This document shows positions 46,324 to 54,215 of a stretch of 64,000 nt of DNA, in pieces. Below the pieces are notes generated by a model. The model did not search any database and was not told the origin of the DNA. It worked only from the letters and a program-made list of their open reading frames with translations. The position numbers were made by a program, and so were the translations under genes. Positions within the stretch are counted from its first letter, which is position 1. Each line of letters begins with the position of its first letter. The stretch comes from Schaalia canis (lineage in GTDB: Bacteria > Actinomycetota > Actinomycetes > Actinomycetales > Actinomycetaceae), in contig NZ_RQZF01000001.1 of assembly GCF_003858455.1 (NCBI RefSeq), forward strand, positions 124,001 to 188,000, read 5' to 3'.

Positions 46324-49071
46324 TCAGTGGGCGGCATCTTTCCAGCTACGTCCCCACCCAACGGCAACCTCCAATGGCACGCTCATCGACACCGCCGCTC
46401 CCATGTGCTCACGCACCATGCTCTCGACCGCATCCCGTTCCTCATCACGGACCTCCAGGAGAAGTTCATCATGAATCTGAACAAGTAAACGAGAACGCAG
46501 ACCCGCGTTGACCAGCGAGTTTTCAACCTCAACCATCGCGATCTTAATGATGTCGGCAGCGCTTCCCTGAATCGGTGCATTAAGCGCAGCGCGTTCAGCC
46601 ATCTCACGAAGCTGTCGATTAGGCGAGTTCAAATCAGGAAGATAGCGACGCCTACCGAACATGGTCTGGGTGTAACCATCAATGCGCGCCTGCTCAACAA
46701 TGTCAGCAAGATAACGCTGAACGCCACCGAAGCGTTGGAAGTATCTCTCACGAAGCTCACCAGCCTCCCCCACCGAGATCTTCAACTGCTGAGAAAGACC
46801 GAAGGCAGAAAGCCCGTAGGCCAGACCATAAGAGGTTGCCTTAATCCGTGAACGCTGCTCAGGAGTCACCTCGTCAACAGGAGTGTGGAAGACCATTGCT
46901 GCCATCGTGCGGTGCAAATCCTCCCCCGAGTTAAACGCCTCAATTAGCCCAGCGTCTTGCGACAGGTGCGCCATAATGCGCATCTCAATCTGTGAATAAT
47001 CAGCACTCAACAAAGCGTCAAAGCCGACACCAGCTACGAAAGCATCACGGATTTGACGCCCAGCATCGGTACGCGTCGGAATATTTTGAAGATTAGGTTC
47101 CGATGAGGCCAAACGTCCGGTCGCGGCCACCACCTGAGAGAACGTTGAATGAATGCGTTCGTCGTCACCTACTGTGTGACGCAACGTCTCCACCATCTGC
47201 TTGAGCTTGATGCGATCACGGTGAGCAAGAAGATGCTCAAGGAAAGGATGGCCGGTCTGGTCAAACAGAGCCTGCAATGCCTCAGCATTAGTGGTGTAGC
47301 CAGTCTTCGTTTTCTTCGTCTTTGGCAGGTTTAACTCGTCAAAGAGCACCACCTGAAGCTGCTTAGGGCTGGACAAATTCACTTCGTGGCCGATTACCCG
47401 CCATGCCTCTGTTTGCGCGCGCTCAACGTCCCGTCCCAACGAGGAGGAAAGATCATCGAGAGCCCCCGTGTCCACCGCAATGCCGCGATCTTCCATAGCG
47501 GCAAGCGTGCGTTGAACAGGAAGCTCCATGTCGGTAAGCAGTTGTGCCGCGTTATCCTTCCTTAACTGAGCTGAAAGCACCGGCTCAAGAGCAAGAAGAA
47601 CCCCTGCATGGGCACCGAGTTGCTGTAGTCCATCTGAGACAACCTGGCCATCCTCGGATAACGCAAATAAGCCACCGTCATCGCCACTGTCAGCACTCAC
47701 AACGCGGTAATCCAGATAAAGCTCCGCGAGGGTGTCAATGTCGTAGGAACGCTGCTCAGGACGAAGCAGATAGGCAGCAAGCTCAGTGTCGAAGATCGGT
47801 GTGGGACATTCAAGACCAATGCCGCGTAGAGCATGCCATGTTGCCTTACCATCGTGAGTCACAAGAGGCACGCGTTCAATGATGTCAGCACAGGCTCGGA
47901 GTTGTTCGGCACTAGCCTCGACGCAGTCAAGAACAAAGGCAACACCGTCGCAGGCGAGGGCAAGAGCGTGAGCCTCTCCGCGCGCAGGGGCTGTCTGACC
48001 GCGCACAGTCAATGCCCAGGGGTGGCCCTGACGGGCATGCGCATGGGCAGACAAGGACTCTACCTCCAGAGGGAGGATGTCAACCAGAGGGCTCAGAGGA
48101 TCAGTCTGTGCACCTTCCTGAGCGCTCTCATCCGTTGAGGAGGCCTCAGAACTGGCAACGCTCTCCTCCCTCATCTCGATGGTTGCAGCGGCTGAAGGCA
48201 ACGAAGTCGCAAACACGCGCTCACGCAACCCACCGAACTCCAACGCATCAAAGCGTGCATTAATCCCCTGACGATTGGTTGGCCCTCTGAGTAAGTCATC
48301 GAGGTTCACGCCGACATCCAGGTCGGTCAACAGATGGTTAAGCTGCCGGTTACGGCGCACATCATCGGAGTGCTCTCGTAGTGCTTCCCCACGTTTACCG
48401 CCGATTTCATCAGCACGGTTGAGAAGATTCTCAAGCCCGTCATACTTCACGATCCACTGGGCGGCCGTCTTTGGGCCAACGCCAGGAACACCCGGAAGAT
48501 TATCGGACTTCTCCCCCACCAAGGCGGCTAGCTCGGGATAACGAGAGGGAGGAACTCCGTATTTCGATTCGACAGCCTCAGGCGTCATATAGCGCAGGTC
48601 TGCGGTGCTCATACCGGGATAAAGGACCGTGACATTGTCGGTCACAAGCTGGAAGGAATCACGATCCCCTGAGGCAACAAGGACATGCCACTGTCGTTCA
48701 TTTCCTTGGAACGCTAGGGTCGCAAGGATGTCATCTGCCTCGTACCCTTCTTTCGTCAGTGACTGAATTCCCATGTCGGCAAGGACTTCTTGAATGAGCT
48801 CAACCTGTCCCTTGAACTCTTCAGGTGTGGCGTCGCGGGTGCCCTTGTATTCGGGATAAATCTCAGTGCGGAATGAATGACGTGAAAGATCGAAAGCGAC
48901 GGCGATATGGCTTGGCTTTTCGGTCTCGATGAGGCGAACGAGCATTGAAATAAAGCCATAGACGGCGTTTGTGTGCTGCCCTGTCGATGTGCGGAAGTTT
49001 TCAGCCGGCAGAGCGTAGAAAGCGCGAAACGCCATCGAGTGACCGTCAATTATTAGCAGAGTGTCCTTCAC
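46324..49071 (-). CDS. polA: DNA polymerase I
   Basis: A 915-residue Pol I. The N-terminal 5' nuclease begins LLIIDGHSMAFRAFYAL and includes SGDRDSFQLV and GVGPKTAAQWI (helix-hairpin-helix). The middle domain lacks the DxE motif of an active 3'-5' exonuclease, as usual outside proteobacteria, so no proofreading is expected. The polymerase domain has motif A DYSQIEMRIMAHLS, motif B RSRIKATSYGLAYGLS and motif C VQIHDELLLEV. The GTG at 49071 has AGGG eight bases upstream; ATG at 49092 would add seven residues and overlap the divergent gene. Roles are repair synthesis and Okazaki-fragment processing. Confidence 0.96.
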   Translation of the reverse strand: MKDTLLIIDGHSMAFRAFYALPAENFRTSTGQHTNAVYGFISMLVRLIETEKPSHIAVAFDLSRHSFRTEIYPEYKGTRDATPEEFKGQVELIQEVLADMGIQSLTKEGYEADDILATLAFQGNERQWHVLVASGDRDSFQLVTDNVTVLYPGMSTADLRYMTPEAVESKYGVPPSRYPELAALVGEKSDNLPGVPGVGPKTAAQWIVKYDGLENLLNRADEIGGKRGEALREHSDDVRRNRQLNHLLTDLDVGVNLDDLLRGPTNRQGINARFDALEFGGLRERVFATSLPSAAATIEMREESVASSEASSTDESAQEGAQTDPLSPLVDILPLEVESLSAHAHARQGHPWALTVRGQTAPARGEAHALALACDGVAFVLDCVEASAEQLRACADIIERVPLVTHDGKATWHALRGIGLECPTPIFDTELAAYLLRPEQRSYDIDTLAELYLDYRVVSADSGDDGGLFALSEDGQVVSDGLQQLGAHAGVLLALEPVLSAQLRKDNAAQLLTDMELPVQRTLAAMEDRGIAVDTGALDDLSSSLGRDVERAQTEAWRVIGHEVNLSSPKQLQVVLFDELNLPKTKKTKTGYTTNAEALQALFDQTGHPFLEHLLAHRDRIKLKQMVETLRHTVGDDERIHSTFSQVVAATGRLASSEPNLQNIPTRTDAGRQIRDAFVAGVGFDALLSADYSQIEMRIMAHLSQDAGLIEAFNSGEDLHRTMAAMVFHTPVDEVTPEQRSRIKATSYGLAYGLSAFGLSQQLKISVGEAGELRERYFQRFGGVQRYLADIVEQARIDGYTQTMFGRRRYLPDLNSPNRQLREMAERAALNAPIQGSAADIIKIAMVEVENSLVNAGLRSRLLVQIHDELLLEVRDEERDAVESMVREHMGAAVSMSVPLEVAVGWGRSWKDAAH

Positions 49072-49090
49072 ACATGACACCCTAGATGCC

Positions 49091-49537
49091 ATGAGCGAAA
49101 AACACTCGGCGAAACACTCGCCCGACTCACTCTACGAACATGCGGTGGGTCTCACATTCCCTGGAACCCTCATGGAACGCATGGGAATGGAAGTCCTCGA
49201 ACATCGTGTTGAACGAACCGTGGTGCGCATGCCTGTGGCGGGCAATACGCAGCGCGTTGGAATCCTGCATGGCGGTGCAACTGCAGCCTTGGCAGAAACC
49301 GCCGGCTCCCTCGCTGCCTCTACCACTGTGACGGACGATCACACCATCGTTGTTGGGGTGGAGCTTTCGATTTCACATCTTCGTACTGCCCGCGAGGGGA
49401 TGGTGACAGCAACAGCAGTCCCTGAACACCTCGGGCGCACCTCCACTGTTCACCTGGTGCGAATTGAAGATGAGAAGGGTCGCCTCATTTCGACAGCAAG
49501 GATCTCTAATCGATTGATCCCCCGCCGCGCTGAGTAA
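49091..49537 (+). CDS. Hotdog-fold thioesterase (PaaI-like)
   Basis: A 148-residue hotdog-domain acyl-CoA thioesterase. The conserved core is GILHGGATAALAETAGSLAA near residue 58, where His and Glu are catalytic, followed by VELSISHLRTAREGMVTATA. The family hydrolyses aryl- or acyl-CoA; the substrate cannot be inferred. The ATG at 49091 is close to a TAGATG -10-like box, so the mRNA may be leaderless or nearly so. A longer start at 49061 would run into the polA control region. It is divergent from polA, a pairing also seen in other actinobacteria. Confidence 0.88.
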   Translation: MSEKHSAKHSPDSLYEHAVGLTFPGTLMERMGMEVLEHRVERTVVRMPVAGNTQRVGILHGGATAALAETAGSLAASTTVTDDHTIVVGVELSISHLRTAREGMVTATAVPEHLGRTSTVHLVRIEDEKGRLISTARISNRLIPRRAE

Positions 49538-49565
49538 CGAGGCGGGGAATCAAACCTCCTGAGTG

Positions 49566-50948
49566 TCAGTGGCAATTCCTTGGGCGGCGCTCGCACCCTT
49601 CGCCATCCCCATTACCATCAAGTGCGGAATGGAAACCGGGCTCGCCCACCCAAATGGAACGGCCGAGAGCTTGCCACACGGCGCAGCAATTCGCGTACTC
49701 GAAGGAAGGCTGCTCAACGACCGGTTCTTCATACACCGGTTCAGGTTCGGGCACGGGTTCTGGCGTCGGCTCCTCGAAGGTGGGAGCAGGGCTCGGCTCG
49801 CTGACCAGCCCATGGATCTGCGTGCTCGTATCCTTGGCGGGAGCAGGCTCGGAAGGCACCTCGTTCGCGGCCGGCGACGTGTTGTTCTGCGCGGGTGCTG
49901 CACTTTCCGGCGAGGTCGGCGCGCATGTGTCGAGGACGCGAATCATCGCATCTTTTTCGGCCTGGGTGACCCACAGGCCGTATTTCGCCTTCACGCGAAT
50001 CTGTAGGTCGACGTAGGTACAGCGGAAGGCTTTGTTCTTGGGTAACCAAGTTGCTGCATCTCCGTCACCTTTATTCTGGTTACTCGGCCCGTCAACTGCC
50101 AAAAGGTTAATGGGGTCGTTCGCGAACGCTAAGCGGCTTTTCTCTGCCATCTGCTGAGCGCCTTTTTGCCAGGCATCAGAGAGGGAGACGACGTGATCGA
50201 TCTGAACTTTCTTTGAACTGCTGCGCCCCTTCTGGAAGAGAATTTCTTTTCCGGTGTAGGGGTCGGATAGCTTTCCTGAGACGACGACACATTCTCGTGT
50301 CCCAGGTTTTACGCGCAGGTCTGTGAGGTCTCTGGCAAGGATGTCATTACGTGTATCGCAGCCGTTGCGGTCAATGTCTGCCCAGCGTTGCCCAAATTGC
50401 TCCCGGGAGTAGCCGGTTTTGGGTGCTCGTCCTTTCACTGCAAGAGCATCGAGGAGTCGGCGCGTTGCGCGTACGTCTACGTGTTCTTTCCAGGTTGCTG
50501 GCAAAGCCCGCACTGATGCTGCCGCCAAAGGGACGCCTTCACCAACCACTTCATCCGCGTCATCGTCGTCTTCTGAACCACTTTGAGGAACTGAAGATGA
50601 CTGTCCACCGACCGCGGAATCTGTACTTTGTTGACTTTCTGGTGCGGCTGTGGACTGCGCGGTCAACAAGTGAGTGTCTGTGCTTTCTGAATCTGGCTGA
50701 ACGGCAAGAGCATTCACACTCATGAGTGCTCCGATGGTCGCCACGCTGATTGCGCCAACGAGTTTGCGGCGAGTCAAGGTTCGTGTGCGCTGCATTGATT
50801 TAAGCCAGAGTATGCCCCCAGCAAGAATGGCAATGCCAATGAGGATCCTTGGCCTTGCGATGACGATTGCTAACGCGACGACGGCGAGGATACCGACGCC
50901 GACGATAGTGGCCGCTTTGGCACCCTGAAGAGAACGAGGGAAGGTCAT
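49566..50948 (-). CDS. Membrane-anchored HNH nuclease with excalibur tail
   Basis: A 460-residue surface protein. Two hydrophobic stretches (about residues 11-51) and a third near 64-80 anchor it. An acidic Ser/Gln linker leads to a GmrSD-C/DUF1524-type HNH nuclease at about 170-335, with IDHVVSLSDAWQKGA, FANDPINLLAV, NQNKGDGDAATWLP and CTYVDLQIRVK as active-site and zinc-fold elements. A Pro/Glu repeat spacer (390-420) leads to a C-terminal excalibur domain (EYANCCAVWQ, then DGNGDGEGCE), a Ca2+-binding loop. It probably degrades extracellular DNA at the cell surface. The 3' end faces the thioesterase gene 28 bases away. Confidence 0.88.
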   Translation of the reverse strand: MTFPRSLQGAKAATIVGVGILAVVALAIVIARPRILIGIAILAGGILWLKSMQRTRTLTRRKLVGAISVATIGALMSVNALAVQPDSESTDTHLLTAQSTAAPESQQSTDSAVGGQSSSVPQSGSEDDDDADEVVGEGVPLAAASVRALPATWKEHVDVRATRRLLDALAVKGRAPKTGYSREQFGQRWADIDRNGCDTRNDILARDLTDLRVKPGTRECVVVSGKLSDPYTGKEILFQKGRSSSKKVQIDHVVSLSDAWQKGAQQMAEKSRLAFANDPINLLAVDGPSNQNKGDGDAATWLPKNKAFRCTYVDLQIRVKAKYGLWVTQAEKDAMIRVLDTCAPTSPESAAPAQNNTSPAANEVPSEPAPAKDTSTQIHGLVSEPSPAPTFEEPTPEPVPEPEPVYEEPVVEQPSFEYANCCAVWQALGRSIWVGEPGFHSALDGNGDGEGCERRPRNCH

Positions 50949-51170
50949 AGAACTGCCTCAAGTGTGTGATGGGTTGTTGAGGAGGGCACCCGCTGCGGGA
51001 AGGCCTTAGACAATATCTGTAGCACACTTCACACAGCATCGGAAATGCCGACCAGGTCCGGGCTGAACTTCTCAGTGCACCTCACAGAGCAAATGAGCGG
51101 CAAAGGATTGCTGCGGACTCCTCAGAGTCTCGATCAGGCCCGAAGGAGAGGGAAAATAGCCACAAACAGA

Positions 51171-51207
51171 AGAACGCGCAGCATCCCTTGAGGATGCTGC
51201 GCGTTCT
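51171..51207 (-). terminator. Terminator after the tRNA gene
   Basis: A perfect 16-bp stem (AGAACGCGCAGCATCC) with a five-base loop, seven bases beyond the tRNA 3' end. No long U-tract, but the position and stem strength fit tRNA termination. Confidence 0.8.
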
Positions 51208-51214
51208 TGCCAAG

Positions 51215-51288
51215 TACCCCGAGTGAGATTCGAACTCACAACAAGCCGGGTTTGAGCCGACCGCCTCTGCCAATTGGGCTATCGGGGC
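51215..51288 (-). tRNA. tRNA-Leu (CAA), atypical short variable arm
   Basis: A 74-base cloverleaf: acceptor GCCCCGA with TCGGGGT (G1 opposite U72, a wobble pair), a three-base D stem GCC/GGC with an 11-base loop containing AATTGG, anticodon stem GTCGG/CCGGC with loop CTCAAAC giving anticodon CAA, and T arm GTGAG-TTCGAAT-CTCAC. Discriminator is A, and no CCA is encoded. The three-pair D stem is Leu/Ser-like, yet the variable region is only five bases (TTGTT), where leucine tRNAs normally have a long arm. It would read UUG codons. It is transcribed away from pdtaR. Confidence 0.85.
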
Positions 51289-51310
51289 TATACGCAAATG
51301 CGCTCCAACA

Positions 51311-51339
51311 AGGATAGGATAGAGTCGCAATCCAGACAA
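51311..51339 (-). promoter_or_regulatory. Probable promoter of the tRNA gene
   Basis: On the minus strand TTGTCT (51339-51334) and TATCCT (51316-51311) are separated by exactly 17 bases, which would start transcription about 15 bases before the tRNA. It overlaps the upstream region of divergent pdtaR. Confidence 0.5.
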
Positions 51340-51353
51340 ACCGAGGAACCGAA

Positions 51354-51944
51354 ATGACATCCGAGCTAAACGAACCACGCCGAGTTCTAGTTGCTGAAGA
51401 CGAGAGCCTTATTCGTCTCGACATCGTCGAAACTCTTACAGCGGCAGGCTTTGACGTCATTGCTGAGGCTGCTGACGGCGAGGAAGCTGTTCAGCTTGCT
51501 CTTGAGCATGAGCCTGATCTTTGTGTCATGGACGTCAAGATGCCGAAAATGGACGGCATCTCCGCTGCAGAAAAGATTTTGAAGGAACTTTCCTGCGCTG
51601 TTGTGATGCTCACAGCCTTTAGCCAAACTGAGCTCGTAGAACGCGCCCGCGATGCCGGAGCTATGGCCTACGTTGTCAAGCCTTTCAGCCCGGCTGACCT
51701 CATTCCTGCCGTAGAGATTGCTATCTCACGTCATCAGGAAATTGAGTCCCTGGAAGAAGAAATCGCTGATCTCTCTGACCGTTTTGAAACGCGCAAGCGT
51801 GTCGATCGTGCCAAGGGCTTGCTGATGAAGAATATGGGCATGACTGAGCCTGAGGCCTTCCGTTGGATCCAGAAGACCTCCATGGATCGTCGCCTCTCAA
51901 TGCGCGAAGTCGCGGACGCGGTTATCGCCCAGGTCGAGGATTAA
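51354..51944 (+). CDS. pdtaR: ANTAR-domain response regulator
   Basis: A 196-residue antiterminator-type response regulator. The receiver domain shows acidic pair VAEDES near residue 14, phospho-acceptor Asp60 in VMDVKMP, Thr87 and Lys109. After a coiled linker (EIESLEEEIADLSDRFETRK) the ANTAR RNA-binding domain covers about residues 134-190, with RAKGLLMKNMGMTEPEAFRWIQKTSMDRR. It matches mycobacterial PdtaR (Rv1626), which binds paired hairpin RNAs after phosphorylation by PdtaS. The kinase gene is not in the window. It lies between the tRNA and pyk, conserving the actinobacterial polA-pdtaR-pyk neighbourhood. Confidence 0.94.
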   Translation: MTSELNEPRRVLVAEDESLIRLDIVETLTAAGFDVIAEAADGEEAVQLALEHEPDLCVMDVKMPKMDGISAAEKILKELSCAVVMLTAFSQTELVERARDAGAMAYVVKPFSPADLIPAVEIAISRHQEIESLEEEIADLSDRFETRKRVDRAKGLLMKNMGMTEPEAFRWIQKTSMDRRLSMREVADAVIAQVED

Positions 51945-52026
51945 TTCCTTCCTGCTTCCCCCAGCGTTGATTCTTCGAGCCTGTCTCGTAAAGAGCTGTT
52001 GGACGGGCTATAAGTGCCGTTAGATG

Positions 52027-52065
52027 AATGGTGGGCCACCCCGTTGTTAGGGGTGGCCCACCATT
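52027..52065. terminator. Terminator between pdtaR and the small orphan gene
   Basis: A perfect 16-bp stem (AATGGTGGGCCACCCC) with a seven-base loop, located between the convergent stops at 51944 and 52076. It probably serves both directions. Confidence 0.8.
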
Positions 52066-52075
52066 ATGCCCTTGT

Positions 52076-52282
52076 TTAGGCAGCGATCTGGAGTTCAAGC
52101 CCCAGATACTCGGCTGCTTCGTCCCTTAAAGCCGGGACATCGAGATTCGCAATCGCATTGCGAATTGACGCGTCACTCCAATCTTCAAACCAGGGGCGAA
52201 CAGCATCGGACAGATTGCTGACGCTCAGGTTTTTAGCTTGGCGGTCAAAGTTCAGGTCGTAGACCGAAACAGTTGTTGTCAT
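52076..52282 (-). CDS. Small orphan protein (about 68 residues)
   Basis: I do not recognise this protein. From the ATG at 52282 it is 68 residues, beginning MTTTVSVYDLNFD, with a core SDAVRPWFEDWSDASIRNAIANL and an acidic C-terminal helix DEAAEYLGLELQIAA. No signal peptide or membrane segment. The frame stays open to 52360, adding an acidic lead (GDDEEDDSEKMMNE); starts at 52300 or 52297 are also possible. GAAG lies five bases before the chosen ATG. It stands alone, with its own terminator, between pdtaR and pyk. Its isolation, helical nature and size leave regulatory or antitoxin-like roles open, but none is shown. Confidence 0.6.
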   Translation of the reverse strand: MTTTVSVYDLNFDRQAKNLSVSNLSDAVRPWFEDWSDASIRNAIANLDVPALRDEAAEYLGLELQIAA

Positions 52283-52360
52283 ATTCACTTCGTTCATCAT
52301 CTTCTCACTATCATCTTCTTCGTCATCGCCAGGAAGTATGTGCAGATGTCGCACAGGCAA

Positions 52361-52619
52361 CTCAACTGACGATCAAGAAACGCTGAAGTGTTTCACACAT
52401 CAGCTACTCTCCATGGCTCAATCGGGTGGACCATGCCAGCCATTGATGCACCGCAATCAAAATGTGGTGAAAACCCGTATGCATGTGCACATCCACATGC
52501 ATTGTGTGGGCAGCAGGAGAGAGTGGTGGCATTCTCGAGGGAATGGACTGAGCGCAATAGCAATGCGGTACAGCGTGAATGCACACCAAATGATGAAGGC
52601 TTCATAGGCCTTCATATAG
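52361..52619. other. Gene-poor interval with an isolated hairpin
   Basis: Between the small orphan gene and the pyk terminator, about 260 bases lack a convincing gene; open frames here have no ribosome binding sites and no protein similarity I can see. It holds a perfect 9-bp inverted repeat, ATGCATGTG (52479-52487) and its complement (52494-52502) around a six-base loop, and a second short repeat TGAAGGC/GCCTTCA near 52594-52614. The region may carry the promoter of the orphan gene or a small RNA. Confidence 0.4.
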
Positions 52620-52668
52620 AAATATGCCACCTCAGGGCACTAAACGCAACCCGAGGCAGCATATTTTT
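52620..52668 (-). terminator. Terminator after pyk
   Basis: Arms AAATATGC-CA-CCTC and GAGG-CA-GCATATTT form an interrupted stem around a loop of roughly 20 bases, starting about 20 bases after the pyk stop. The minus-strand arm is followed by TTTCTATATG, partly U-rich. Confidence 0.75.
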
Positions 52669-52687
52669 GTATTTAGTTGCGAGGATC

Positions 52688-54133
52688 TCAGGCTTGAGCT
52701 GAACCACCAACAGAGTAGTCGACCTCGTCACCAACCTGGTGAACACGAATGAGGTTGGAAGATCCGGCAGTGCCCGGAGGCATACCTGCGACGATGACAA
52801 GCTCGTCTCCGACCTCTGCAAGGCGAGCCGATTGCACAACCTGATCCACTTGCCACACCATGTCGTCGGTATGACGGACCTCGGGGACACGGTAGGTCTG
52901 GACACCCCAGGACAGTGCAAGCTGACGGCGCGTTGACTCCAGGGGGGTGAAGGCAAGCATCGGGATTGCCGTACGTAGACGAGACATGCGGCGTGCGGTC
53001 GAACCCGTCTGACTGAAGGTCACCAGATACTTGGCCTCAAGGCGTTCACCGATTGCCGATGCCGCCTGGCAAATGACCGATGGACGATCGGGAATGAAAG
53101 CGCCAAGGGAAGCAATCCTCTCGCCACCATTTTCCTCTGTGTTCTCAATAATGCGTGCCATGGTGCGAACAGCCTCGATCGGGAACGCGCCCACCGACGT
53201 TTCGCCTGACAGCATAACCGCATCAGCACCGTCAAGGATGGCATTAGCACAGTCAGAAGCCTCGGCTCGTGTCGGTCGAGGGTTCTTAATCATGGAATCC
53301 ATAACCTGCGTTGCCACGATAACTGGCTTGGCAGCGCGGCGGGCAAGCTCAATGGCACGCTTTTGGACGAGAGGAACAACTTCCAGCGGCATTTCAACGC
53401 CCAGGTCACCACGAGCAACCATGATGCCGTCGAAGGCTTCGACAATCTCATCAATGGCATCAACGGCCTGCGGCTTTTCGATCTTGGCAATGACAGGGCG
53501 GCGTACGCCTTCTTCGTCCATGATTGCGTGGACATCTTCGACGTCACGAGCATTGCGGACGAAGGACAGAGCGATAAAGTCAGCGCCGACACGCAGGCCC
53601 CAGCGAAGGTCCTCGCGGTCTTTATCCGACAGGGCTGGTACTGAAACAGCCACACCGGGAAGGTTTAATCCCTTGTGGTCAGACACGTAACCGGGAACCT
53701 CGACACGTGTTACAACGTCAGTGTCAGTGACCTCCATGACGCGAACAGCGACATTTCCGTCATCAATAAGCAGTCGGTCACCGGGACGGCAGTCACCGGG
53801 TAGACCCTTGAATGTTGTGCCGACGCGTTCTTTGGTTCCGGGGACGTCCTCGATGGTGATAGTGAAAATATCACCAATCTCGAGGTACTGGGGGCCTTCC
53901 GCGAAGGTTTCAAGACGAATCTTGGGGCCCTGGAGATCTACGAGGATGGCAACCGCACGGCCGGAAGTCTGGGATGCGCGACGAACACGTTCAATCATCG
54001 CCTCGTGTTCTTCGGGGGTGCCGTGGGAACGGTTAATACGGGCAACATCCATTCCCGCGTCAACAAGTGCCTGAACCTGTTCAGGAGACGAAGTTGCAGG
54101 TCCAAGGGTACATACGATTTTTGCTCGGCGCAT
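52688..54133 (-). CDS. pyk: Pyruvate kinase
   Basis: A 481-residue pyruvate kinase, the final ATP-forming step of glycolysis. The N-terminal RRAKIVCTLGPATSSPEQV and ARINRSHG (substrate and K+ site region), DLQGPKIRLE, the catalytic-lysine segment PVIAKIEKPQAVD, MVARGDLGVEMPLE with metal-binding residues, and MLSGETSVGAFPIEAVRTM are all present. The C-terminal regulatory domain is complete. AGGA lies eight bases before the ATG. It stands between lgt and the small orphan gene, keeping the lgt-pyk order seen in mycobacteria. Confidence 0.97.
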   Translation of the reverse strand: MRRAKIVCTLGPATSSPEQVQALVDAGMDVARINRSHGTPEEHEAMIERVRRASQTSGRAVAILVDLQGPKIRLETFAEGPQYLEIGDIFTITIEDVPGTKERVGTTFKGLPGDCRPGDRLLIDDGNVAVRVMEVTDTDVVTRVEVPGYVSDHKGLNLPGVAVSVPALSDKDREDLRWGLRVGADFIALSFVRNARDVEDVHAIMDEEGVRRPVIAKIEKPQAVDAIDEIVEAFDGIMVARGDLGVEMPLEVVPLVQKRAIELARRAAKPVIVATQVMDSMIKNPRPTRAEASDCANAILDGADAVMLSGETSVGAFPIEAVRTMARIIENTEENGGERIASLGAFIPDRPSVICQAASAIGERLEAKYLVTFSQTGSTARRMSRLRTAIPMLAFTPLESTRRQLALSWGVQTYRVPEVRHTDDMVWQVDQVVQSARLAEVGDELVIVAGMPPGTAGSSNLIRVHQVGDEVDYSVGGSAQA

Positions 54134-54215
54134 GGGGTCTATCCTATCGTCCTGAGACGTTTTCCTCTATCGACATGGTCGGCGAATAGCGAATAAGCAA
54201 CGCAGCACACACCTC

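Noticed and set aside
52479-52502. ANTAR-target hairpin for PdtaR
   Set aside because: ANTAR targets need two hairpins with hexaloops having A at position 1 and G at position 4. The loop here (CACATC, or GATGTG on the other strand) does not fit.
52388-52702. Plus-strand open frame across the pyk terminator
   Set aside because: No ribosome binding site or similarity; its end runs into the pyk terminator and coding sequence.
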